A DNA stretch of 5,058 nucleotides from Chloroflexota bacterium (GCA_009908585.1 JAAAOZ010000154.1:1-5058), one strand, 5' to 3'. Shown: positions 1 to 4,824, numbered from the stretch's first letter. Made by a program: numbers and translations. The notes: a model not told the origin generated them from the letters alone.

Positions 1-450
1 AATCGCCTCGACGATGGTATCTAATGTCGTATCCACGCCCACGGCCATATTGGTGCCATTGATGTCGTTATCGATGGAGGCGGGGATGCCGATAACGGGA
101 AAATCCATCTCGTGCAGGGCCAACGCGCCAGCGAGCGAGCCGTTGCCGCCGATGACGATCAACCCTTCGATGCCCCGCTGGTTCATATTGCGCAAGGCCG
201 ACCGACGGACTTTCAATTCTTTGAACTCCGGGCAGCGCGCGGTTCCTAAGACGGTGCCGCCTTTCCCCAGAATGCCGCCCACATCTCGACTGGTCAGTTG
301 GTTAATGTCCCCGCCGACCAATCCCTTGTAACCCCACTGGACGCCAAAGACCTCGACGTCGTTCTGGAGCGCGGTCCGAGTCGCCGCGCGGATACAGGCG
401 TTCAGCCCTGGCCCATCACCACCGCTGGTCAAAATTGCTATCCGATCCAT
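1..450 (-). CDS. pfkA: 6-phosphofructokinase, ATP-type (N-terminal 150 residues; runs off the left edge)
   Basis: This enzyme phosphorylates fructose 6-phosphate to fructose 1,6-bisphosphate, the committing step of cytoplasmic glycolysis. Only the first 150 residues are inside the window; the frame is open to base 1. The product starts MDRIAILTSGGDGPGLNA, and its numbering matches E. coli PfkA without gaps through the visible motifs. G11, Y41 and R72 (ATP contacts in E. coli), the IGGNGS loop at 100-105 and the catalytic base D127 in IPASIDND are all recognisable. G104 is the small residue that leaves room for ATP, which argues for an ATP-dependent enzyme. Two positions are unusual: N103 replaces the Mg-binding aspartate and A124 replaces glycine. 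R21 and R25 of the allosteric effector site are kept. The ATG at 448-450 has a GGAGG Shine-Dalgarno sequence at 457-461, six bases upstream. A terminator and a palindromic repeat separate it from the upstream paralogue, so it probably has its own promoter. The family call is secure; donor use is inferred. Confidence 0.95.
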   Translation of the reverse strand, partial: MDRIAILTSGGDGPGLNACIRAATRTALQNDVEVFGVQWGYKGLVGGDINQLTSRDVGGILGKGGTVLGTARCPEFKELKVRRSALRNMNQRGIEGLIVIGGNGSLAGALALHEMDFPVIGIPASIDNDINGTNMAVGVDTTLDTIVEAI

Positions 451-456
451 CCGCTA

Positions 457-461
457 CCTCC
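457..461 (-). promoter_or_regulatory. Shine-Dalgarno sequence of pfkA
   Basis: GGAGG on the minus strand lies six bases before the ATG at 448-450. It fixes the start of the left-edge phosphofructokinase at the canonical MDRIAILTSGGD N-terminus. Confidence 0.85.
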
Positions 462-479
462 TTATGCTCGCTTGGTGAA

Positions 480-576
480 TAAGGCCGTTCCAAGAAAATA
501 AACCTCCCAAATACAAACGATCTTCCGAGGAAAAGGCATCTGGTTTGGAAGACTTTAAATTTTGGAACTACCTAAG
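480..576 (-). repeat. 97-bp imperfect palindromic repeat, copy 1 (upstream of pfkA)
   Basis: This segment aligns without gaps to 1949-2045, with 79 of 97 positions identical by hand count. The first 22 and last 13 bases are identical in both copies. Each copy is an imperfect palindrome: GTTCCA near one end pairs with TGGAAC near the other, CTCCCAAA with TTTGG(A/G)AG further in, and a short hairpin sits at the centre. The bases GAAT occur on both flanks (477-480 and 577-580), which could be a target-site duplication. It lies 30 bases upstream of the pfkA start codon, so it would be in the 5' leader or promoter of that gene. It is either a MITE-like non-autonomous element or a duplicated regulatory hairpin; the window alone does not decide. 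No transposase is present. Confidence 0.8.
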
Positions 577-593
577 GAATATGTGATTTCATC

Positions 594-631
594 AGAAAAC
601 GGGTGGCGGATTATTATTTTCTGCCACCCGT
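594..631 (-). terminator. Intrinsic terminator of the PPi-type phosphofructokinase gene
   Basis: On the minus strand, ACGGGTGGC (plus 623-631) and GCCACCCGT (plus 599-607) form a perfect 9-bp GC-rich stem around a 15-base loop. The stem is followed at once by TTTTCT (593-598). It begins about 10 bases after the TAA at 641-643. The plus-strand side has no T-run, so it acts on leftward transcription. It suggests the two phosphofructokinase genes are transcribed separately, or only partly together. Confidence 0.85.
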
Positions 632-640
632 TCGTGAAGC

Positions 641-1801
641 TTAGTAAAGGAACATCGGTTTGCGATGAACGTGTCGAATCTTGGGACGATAAGTCTCCAC
701 ATCGTAGAGTTGTTCCACATCGACGCGCTTGACGCCTAACAGCGGCGCATCCGCCACCACGCTGCTATATTGCCCGTCGCGGAGCGCGACCATCCGCCCG
801 AAAATGCCTTCCTCAATCAGATCCATCGCCATATTGGCGTAGTTCACAGCGACCATCAGATCCAGCGAATCGGGGGAACCGGAGCGCATCAGGTAGCCCA
901 ACTGCTGATAGATGGTGTTTTCGCCCGTCAGGTCCTTGAGCATATCGCTGACCTGCATCCCAACGCCGCCCAACTTCCGATGGCCGTAGGCATCCGGCTT
1001 GCCCCACGCGGTGATGTCGCCGCCGACGGGCTTCGCGCCCTCCGAGACGACGACGATGGCGTAGTTGCTCGGATTGTGCTGCTTGTCTTCCTCTAGGAAG
1101 TGGGCCAGGCGCTCAGGATCGAAGGGGACCTCGCAGATCAGCGCGCGGTCGGCGCCGGCCAGATAGGATGAGATCAGCGCCGTCTCCCCGGAGTGCCGTC
1201 CGAACAGTTCCACCACGCCCAAGCGCTCGTGGGAGCCGATGGAAGTGCGTAACTGGTGAATGAAGGTCACGCTGCGGGTGATCGCTGTGGAGAAGCCGAT
1301 GCAGTAATCGGTGCCGAAGACATCGTTGTCCATCGTCTTGGGAATGCTGACGACGGGGAATCCCTCGCGGTGGACGCGCGCGCCGTAGCCCAGCGTGTCT
1401 TCGCCGCCGATGGGCACCAACACATCGATCTCCAGCGCTTCCAATGACGCGAGCACGTGCTCGGTCAGATCCACCAACTCGTCTGGCTCATGATTGCCCT
1501 CAACGGATTCTTTTAAGAAGTCAGGGGCGTATTTGAAGGGCATCTTGCTCGGATTGGTGCGCGAGGTGTGCAACGTCGTGCCGCCCTCGCGGTCGATGCG
1601 CCGCGTGTTGATCTTGTCTAGGTGCATCATCCACTTTTGCGAGCCTTCTGGATCATCGGGGTTGTAATTCAGGGGGCCGGCCCAACCTCGGCGCAACCCG
1701 ATGACCTCGTGCCCGGCGTCGATGGCGCGATGGGTCAAGGCCTTGATGGCTGGATTGAGTCCTGGAACATCGCCGCCACCGGTCAAAACCGCAATTCTCA
1801 T
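641..1801 (-). CDS. Phosphofructokinase with pyrophosphate-type donor signature
   Basis: This 386-residue cytoplasmic enzyme interconverts fructose 6-phosphate and fructose 1,6-bisphosphate. The PFK fold is shown by TGGGDVPGLN (7-16), GGEDT (132-136), PKTMDND (154-160, catalytic D158), R193 in SHER, VVELFGRHSG (196-205), SEGA with E254, and LGYLMRSGSPDSLD (301-314). D135 and K155 sit at the positions equivalent to E. coli 104 and 124. Asp plus Lys there is the established signature of PPi-dependent enzymes, whereas ATP-dependent ones usually have Gly/Gly. There are about 30 more residues between the GWAG turn and GGEDT than in E. coli PfkA, and the protein resembles the 'mixed' PFK group that includes actinobacterial PPi enzymes. 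I chose the ATG at 1799-1801 because it puts MRIAVLTGGGD at the N-terminus and has a Shine-Dalgarno sequence at 1809-1815. An in-frame ATG at 1927 would add 42 unrelated residues. It ends at its own terminator. The family is certain; PPi use is likely but unproven. Confidence 0.93.
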   Translation of the reverse strand: MRIAVLTGGGDVPGLNPAIKALTHRAIDAGHEVIGLRRGWAGPLNYNPDDPEGSQKWMMHLDKINTRRIDREGGTTLHTSRTNPSKMPFKYAPDFLKESVEGNHEPDELVDLTEHVLASLEALEIDVLVPIGGEDTLGYGARVHREGFPVVSIPKTMDNDVFGTDYCIGFSTAITRSVTFIHQLRTSIGSHERLGVVELFGRHSGETALISSYLAGADRALICEVPFDPERLAHFLEEDKQHNPSNYAIVVVSEGAKPVGGDITAWGKPDAYGHRKLGGVGMQVSDMLKDLTGENTIYQQLGYLMRSGSPDSLDLMVAVNYANMAMDLIEEGIFGRMVALRDGQYSSVVADAPLLGVKRVDVEQLYDVETYRPKIRHVHRKPMFLY

Positions 1802-1808
1802 GATTTTT

Positions 1809-1815
1809 CTCCTCT
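1809..1815 (-). promoter_or_regulatory. Shine-Dalgarno sequence of the PPi-type phosphofructokinase
   Basis: AGAGGAG on the minus strand lies seven bases before the ATG at 1799-1801. It decides in favour of the 386-residue product over the longer open frame that begins at 1927. Confidence 0.85.
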
Positions 1816-1908
1816 TGATTGTGTTTATATGGGTAGGGAAATAGATGAATCTGGAGGGTACGCCCGCCGGAATGTATTGCTTGAATGTTGTTTGAAAATC
1901 AGACTTAC

Positions 1909-1921
1909 CCTTGCGAAGGTT
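1909..1921. repeat. Inverted element CCTTGCGAAGGTT, left partner
   Basis: These 13 bases are the exact reverse complement of 2084-2096. Within each copy, CCTT and AAGG also form a small dyad about a GCG/CGC centre. The pair brackets the 97-bp repeat copy at 1949-2045. It could be a pair of protein-binding sites, the outer ends of a larger insertion, or a short dispersed repeat. It lies about 108 bases upstream of the phosphofructokinase start. Confidence 0.55.
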
Positions 1922-1948
1922 GCACAAGTGACCTCAAACAACACGTAT

Positions 1949-2045
1949 TAAGGCCGTTCCAAGAAAATAAGTCTCCCAAAAACGGTCAGTTTTCTGAGGA
2001 GAAAGCATCAGGTTTGGGAGGTTTTAATTTCTGGAACTACCTAAG
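1949..2045 (-). repeat. 97-bp imperfect palindromic repeat, copy 2 (upstream of PPi-type phosphofructokinase)
   Basis: This is the partner of 480-576: same orientation, no gaps, 18 differences in 97. The stem is more perfect here, with CTCCCAAA (1973-1980) fully complementary to TTTGGGAG (2013-2020) and TTTCT (1991-1995) to AGAAA (2000-2004) around a four-base loop. TA dinucleotides flank it at 1946-1947 and 2046-2047, but the GAAT flank of copy 1 is not repeated. It lies about 148 bases upstream of the phosphofructokinase start, so both copies precede a phosphofructokinase gene in the same orientation. No coding capacity is evident. Confidence 0.8.
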
Positions 2046-2065
2046 TACAACTAACAGGTTAATCT

Positions 2066-2086
2066 GTTATCAAAGCTCTTGATAAC
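2066..2086. repeat. Inverted repeat GTTATCAA-N5-TTGATAAC
   Basis: A perfect 8-bp inverted repeat around the five bases AGCTC. Its right arm overlaps the start of AACCTTCGCAAGGTT at 2084-2098. No T-run follows on either strand, so it is not a standard terminator. It may be a binding site or a structure left by an insertion. Confidence 0.5.
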
Positions 2087-2098
2087 CTTCGCAAGGTT
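2084..2098. repeat. Palindrome AACCTT-CGC-AAGGTT, right partner
   Basis: A perfect 6-bp dyad around CGC. Its first 13 bases are the exact reverse complement of 1909-1921 on the other side of the 97-bp repeat. The form resembles a dimeric repressor site, but no regulator gene is in the window. It is about 135 bases downstream of the debranching enzyme stop codon and about 280 bases upstream of the phosphofructokinase start. Confidence 0.55.
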
Positions 2099-2232
2099 CC
2101 CAATTTGAATTTCTAAATACGCTCTTAGATGTTATTGGGCGCGACTACTGTATTAATGACGGCAGGATCTCCAAGTAAAATTCTAACCCGATTCTGAGGC
2201 TTTACAAGCAAACGGGCGACAGTTGGGCGCAT

Positions 2233-4224
2233 TCAGCCCTTAGTCTCAAAGCGATCGATCGCTTGCCAGACGCGGAGGAACTCCGCCACGCTCCAGGCTT
2301 GCGCCACGCATCCCCTCGGCGCGAAGGGCGCGTTCCCGTCGAAGATCTCGCTGATGGCGCCCACGCCATGCTCCCGCAGATGGCGCAGCATCGGCGTGAG
2401 GTAGGCGCGGGCCGCTTCGGGATCGCGGTGGACGCGCAGGTGGGCCATCACGAACGGCCCGATCAACCAGGCCCACACGGTGCCCTGATGATAGGCCGCG
2501 TCGCGCGCGAAGAGATCGCCGCCGTAGCGCCCCACGAAGTTCGGATCGTCGCGGGCCAGGCTGCGCAAGCCGCGCGTCGTCAGCAGCGAGACCTCGCAGA
2601 CCTCGACGACGGCGCGCTGCTGTTTTGGCGTCAGCGGGCTGTGGGGCAACGAGACGGCGAAGAGTTGATTGGGGCGCAGCGTGTCATCCTTGCCTTCTGG
2701 ATGCTCCGGGCTGTCCAGCACATCGTAGCAGTAGCCCAGTTCCGGGTTCCAGAAGCGCGCGAAGCCCTCGCGGGCGCGCTGGGCCGCTTGCTCGTAGGCC
2801 TCGGAGGGTTCGTCCAACAACTGCGCGAACTCCACCATCGTGCAGAGCGCGTTATACCACAGCGCGTTCACCTCCACCGGCTTGCCGACGCGCGGCGTGA
2901 CCACCCAATCGCCCACTTTGGCGTCCATCCAGGTCAATTGGAGGCCCGGCTCCCCGGCGTAGAGCAGCCCGTCCTCCTCATCGACGTGGATCTGATACCG
3001 CGTGCCCTTTTGGTGCCACGCGATGATCTCTTCCAGGGCGGGGAACAGCTCGCGGATCAGGCCCTTGTCGCCCGTCGCGGCGTGATAGGCGCGCAATGCC
3101 TCGACATACCACAACGTCGCGTCGACGGTGTTATATTCGACCGCCGTCGCGGCGTCGGGGAAGCGGTTGGGCAGCATCCCCTGATCCACAAAATGCGCGT
3201 AGGTGCGCAGAATCTGGCGCGCGATCTCCGGGCGGCCCGTGGTCAGGGTCAGGCCCGGTAGGCTGATCATCGCGTCGCGGCCCCAGTCCGTGAACCACGG
3301 ATAGCCGGCGACGATGGAGCGCCCCTCCTCGTCCTCGTCGCCAATCGGGCGCTGGACGATGAATTGATCGGCGGCCAGCGCGAGTTGGCGGATCTCCGGC
3401 GCCTCTGGCGCTCCGGCTTTGGCGAGCAGCGATGCGTCGCGCATCCGATGTACCTCGTAGGCTGTGGAGCCGTCTAAGGCGGGCAGATCCGGCTCGGCGG
3501 TGGCGACGAGCGTCACGGAGGCTTCCGGCGTCAACGTCAGATTGAAAGTGCCGGCGTGGAGATGGTCGTCGAAGGCGTCGTAGCCGCGATAGGCTTCCAC
3601 GCTGAGGTAGAAATCGCGGACCCACTCGTGAAGGGGCGTGATCTCCGCATCGGCGTTGATCAGCAGATGGAAGGGTGTGGCCTCATCGCGAGCGAGGATG
3701 CGCAGGCCGTGATCGACCGGCTCGATGGTCATCTGCCACTCATCGGCGTGGGTGTTGAGGTGGTGATCGCGATAGTTCACCAGCGCCTTGAGTTCAAGCT
3801 CCACCGGATGTTCGCCATTCATCAGCGTGTAAGTGATGTAGGTCGTGTTCGCGCCCTGGACCATCCAGATGCGTTTCTCAAGGCGCGCGTTGCCGATGGG
3901 ATAGGTCCACACCGGCGTCGTGCCCTCCAGATGAAAATGTCCTAGCCAGCGATAGCCGGTGGGATCGACGTAGCCGTTGCGCCATCGATTGACATACAAG
4001 GGATACGTGCGGCCCATATAGGTGACCGTCTCGTCAATTTTGGTCAATAAGAGCGTCCGTCCGACCGGGGGATTGAGCGCCGCGATGAGCAGCCCGTGAT
4101 AGCGGCGGGTGAGCATCCCGCTAACGGCGCCCATCGCATAGCCCCCGATGCCGTTGGTGACCAACCACTCGCGGGCGGCGGAGACGCTGGCATTGCAGCA
4201 AATCTCGCGATCAAAATGGATCAT
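2233..4224 (-). CDS. Glycogen debranching enzyme (amylo-alpha-1,6-glucosidase, archaeal/bacterial type)
   Basis: This 663-residue cytoplasmic enzyme is expected to hydrolyse the alpha-1,6 links left at glycogen branch points. It has two parts. The N-terminal GDE domain shows EWLVTNGIGGYAMG (19-32) and TRRYHGLL (39-46). The C-terminal (alpha/alpha)6 glucosidase domain shows GYPWFTDWGRDAMI (307-320), GMLPNRFPD (349-357), EYNTVDATLWY (363-373), TWMDAKVGD (431-439), PVEVNALWYNA (449-459), RPNQLFAVSLP (517-527), YHQGTVWAWLIGPF (578-591) and SEIFDG (625-630). The acidic residues in WGRD and SEIFDG are good candidates for catalysis. No signal peptide is visible and the length is normal for the family. 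The ATG at 4222-4224 is chosen because GGGAG lies eight bases upstream; an in-frame ATG at 4269 has no ribosome binding site and abuts the preceding terminator. The strong terminator 58 bases upstream separates it from the CBM48 gene. Transglycosylase activity cannot be judged from sequence. Confidence 0.95.
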   Translation of the reverse strand: MIHFDREICCNASVSAAREWLVTNGIGGYAMGAVSGMLTRRYHGLLIAALNPPVGRTLLLTKIDETVTYMGRTYPLYVNRWRNGYVDPTGYRWLGHFHLEGTTPVWTYPIGNARLEKRIWMVQGANTTYITYTLMNGEHPVELELKALVNYRDHHLNTHADEWQMTIEPVDHGLRILARDEATPFHLLINADAEITPLHEWVRDFYLSVEAYRGYDAFDDHLHAGTFNLTLTPEASVTLVATAEPDLPALDGSTAYEVHRMRDASLLAKAGAPEAPEIRQLALAADQFIVQRPIGDEDEEGRSIVAGYPWFTDWGRDAMISLPGLTLTTGRPEIARQILRTYAHFVDQGMLPNRFPDAATAVEYNTVDATLWYVEALRAYHAATGDKGLIRELFPALEEIIAWHQKGTRYQIHVDEEDGLLYAGEPGLQLTWMDAKVGDWVVTPRVGKPVEVNALWYNALCTMVEFAQLLDEPSEAYEQAAQRAREGFARFWNPELGYCYDVLDSPEHPEGKDDTLRPNQLFAVSLPHSPLTPKQQRAVVEVCEVSLLTTRGLRSLARDDPNFVGRYGGDLFARDAAYHQGTVWAWLIGPFVMAHLRVHRDPEAARAYLTPMLRHLREHGVGAISEIFDGNAPFAPRGCVAQAWSVAEFLRVWQAIDRFETKG

Positions 4225-4232
4225 CTGTGGCT

Positions 4233-4237
4233 CTCCC
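4233..4237 (-). promoter_or_regulatory. Shine-Dalgarno sequence of the debranching enzyme
   Basis: GGGAG on the minus strand, eight bases before the ATG at 4222-4224. It favours the MIHFDREICCN start over the in-frame ATG at 4267-4269, which follows a T-rich tract and has no ribosome binding site. Confidence 0.75.
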
Positions 4238-4268
4238 TTCCTGTCCTGATATGCGTTGCCGAGCTTCA

Positions 4269-4345
4269 TAAAAGAAGCAAAAACCCCAGGTCTACCGGGG
4301 GGATGCCGGCGTGACGCCGCTGCATCCGGGGGCCAGACCTGGGGT
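4269..4345 (-). terminator. Long three-tier hairpin terminator after the CBM48 gene
   Basis: ACCCCAGGTCT (4283-4293) and AGACCTGGGGT (4335-4345) are perfect 11-bp complements. Inside them, GGATGC (4301-4306) pairs with GCATCC (4322-4327), and CGGCG (4307-4311) pairs with CGCCG (4315-4319) around TGA. Read leftward, the stem runs straight into TTTTTGCTTCTTTT, while the other side has no T-run, so it terminates minus-strand transcription. It starts 23 bases after the CBM48 stop codon and leaves only 58 bases before the debranching enzyme start, where I find no good promoter. Partial read-through into the debranching gene is therefore possible. Confidence 0.9.
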
Positions 4346-4368
4346 GGTGTTAAGGGTCTAGTGAGACG

Positions 4369-4653
4369 CTAGGTCAGCAGAACGCTGTTCTCACCCTCGT
4401 ACTCGTCGGCGTCGTCCACATTGAACCACTCGCCATCTTCCGTCACGTAGCGGTAGGTGTAGCGTTCGCCCTTATCTAAGGTGACGACGGCGCTGTAGGT
4501 TTGGTTGTTGCGATGAATTAGCCGGTCGGCCTTGGCGTCCCAGTCGTTGAAAGTGCCGGCGACGTAGGCGTGTGCGGCGTGGGGATGATCTTCGGGTAGA
4601 GCAAAAGAAACTTTGACTTGGTTGCTTCCTGATATATTTCGCTTGCGAATCAT
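4369..4653 (-). CDS. Stand-alone CBM48 (isoamylase early-set / AMPK-beta-like) glycogen-binding protein
   Basis: This 94-residue protein is almost entirely one CBM48 beta-sandwich, the domain that binds alpha-glucans in branching and debranching enzymes and in AMPK beta. The core is VAGTFNDW (31-38), a strand with GERYTYRYV (62-70), EWFN (75-78), the DDADEYEG turn (80-87) and NSVL (89-92). By eye, W38, R68, W76 and N89 fall at the positions of the AMPK-beta glycogen contacts W100, K126, W133 and N150, so glucan binding is plausible. There is no catalytic domain, signal peptide or membrane segment. The ATG at 4651-4653 has a strong GAGGAGG at 4659-4665. It lies between a promoter with an operator-like palindrome and a strong terminator, so it can be expressed as its own short transcript. 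Next to a debranching enzyme without a CBM48, it may act as a glycogen-targeting or regulatory partner; this is inference. Confidence 0.9.
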   Translation of the reverse strand: MIRKRNISGSNQVKVSFALPEDHPHAAHAYVAGTFNDWDAKADRLIHRNNQTYSAVVTLDKGERYTYRYVTEDGEWFNVDDADEYEGENSVLLT

Positions 4654-4658
4654 AGTAT

Positions 4659-4665
4659 CCTCCTC
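4659..4665 (-). promoter_or_regulatory. Shine-Dalgarno sequence of the CBM48 gene
   Basis: GAGGAGG on the minus strand, five bases before the ATG at 4651-4653. It is the strongest ribosome binding site in the window and suggests efficient translation of the small protein. Confidence 0.85.
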
Positions 4666-4711
4666 ACTTCTTAGCTTTGAAATTGACTTTTAAATGAATT
4701 TGTGTCGACCA

Positions 4712-4774
4712 GCGATCTAATTTAGTGTAATGTGGTGAAAGATCGCCCCTTGTCCCCCTCAGAGTGCTTTCACC
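4712..4774 (-). promoter_or_regulatory. Competing inverted repeats in the CBM48 leader
   Basis: GGTGAAAG (4734-4741) is complementary to CTTTCACC (4767-4774), and GCGATC (4712-4717) to GATCGC (4741-4746). Both pairings need base 4741, and the second uses bases in the loop of the first, so the two hairpins cannot form fully together. Both fall inside the predicted 5' leader. No T-run follows either one. A regulatory leader is possible, but chance pairing is not excluded and I do not recognise a known riboswitch. Confidence 0.35.
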
Positions 4775-4785
4775 TCGCCGGTTCG

Positions 4786-4799
4786 ACTTCGCGCGAAGT
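4786..4799. promoter_or_regulatory. 14-bp perfect palindrome over the -10/start of the CBM48 promoter
   Basis: ACTTCGCGCGAAGT is identical to its own reverse complement. It overlaps the inner bases of the predicted -10 box (4797-4802) and covers the expected transcription start near 4790. This is where a repressor dimer would block RNA polymerase, so it is a candidate operator. The regulator is unknown and not encoded here. Confidence 0.5.
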
Positions 4800-4824
4800 A
4801 TACCATATTTCTTCAAGATGTTAA
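4797..4824 (-). promoter_or_regulatory. Predicted housekeeping-sigma promoter of the CBM48 gene
   Basis: Read on the minus strand, TTAACA (4819-4824) is five of six to the -35 consensus. A 16-base spacer follows, ending in TGG, and then TATACT (4797-4802), five of six to the -10 consensus. The TG one base before the -10 makes it an extended -10 promoter. It starts 20 bases after the lactonase stop codon and predicts a leader of about 135 bases. It is the only convincing promoter I found in the window. Confidence 0.65.

Larger units (their letters stand above)
451..640. other. Intergenic gap between the two phosphofructokinase genes
   Basis: This 190-base AT-rich gap holds the Shine-Dalgarno sequence of the downstream pfkA (457-461), one copy of a 97-bp palindromic repeat (480-576) and the terminator hairpin of the upstream gene (599-631). 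I found no convincing -35/-10 pair for pfkA. If it has its own promoter, that promoter lies within or next to the repeat. No small gene is supported here. Confidence 0.7.
1802..2232. other. 431-base non-coding gap upstream of the PPi-type phosphofructokinase
   Basis: This AT-rich gap lies between the stop of the debranching enzyme gene and the start of the phosphofructokinase. It contains, from left to right, the phosphofructokinase Shine-Dalgarno sequence (1809-1815), the element CCTTGCGAAGGTT (1909-1921), the second copy of the 97-bp palindromic repeat (1949-2045), an inverted repeat GTTATCAA/TTGATAAC (2066-2086), and AACCTTCGCAAGGTT (2084-2098). From 2099 to 2232 I see no gene and no clear terminator for the debranching enzyme transcript. 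The short open frames here are not supported by composition or ribosome binding sites. Confidence 0.7.

Noticed and set aside
1824..1829. TATAAA on the minus strand as a -10 box for the PPi-type phosphofructokinase
   Set aside because: No -35 hexamer lies 16-18 bases upstream and the resulting leader would be only about 16 bases. It remains possible but is not supported enough to list.
1802..1927. A 42-residue N-terminal extension of the PPi-type phosphofructokinase
   Set aside because: The family normally starts at the glycine-rich loop, the internal ATG at 1801 has a strong Shine-Dalgarno sequence, and the extension is AT-rich and unrelated to PFKs.
2134..2230. TTGGGCGC repeated about 90 bases apart
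   Set aside because: An eight-base direct repeat in this composition can arise by chance and has no extended similarity around it.
2263..3261. A 332-codon open frame on the plus strand
   Set aside because: It lies wholly antisense to the debranching enzyme, is rich in Arg, Ala and Gln as expected from the reverse of GC-rich codons, and has no recognisable motif or ribosome binding site.
3131..3625. A 164-codon open frame on the minus strand inside the debranching gene
   Set aside because: It is an alternative frame of a clearly conserved gene, with Arg/Ser-rich low-complexity product and no family resemblance.
4225..4282. CATATC with TTCTTT 17 bases upstream as a promoter for the debranching gene
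   Set aside because: The -35 matches the consensus poorly and the T-rich stretch is better explained as the terminator tail.
4775..4800. GGTTCGA as a possible tRNA T-loop
   Set aside because: No acceptor stem, anticodon arm or D-arm can be formed around it; it is next to the 14-bp palindrome in a promoter region.
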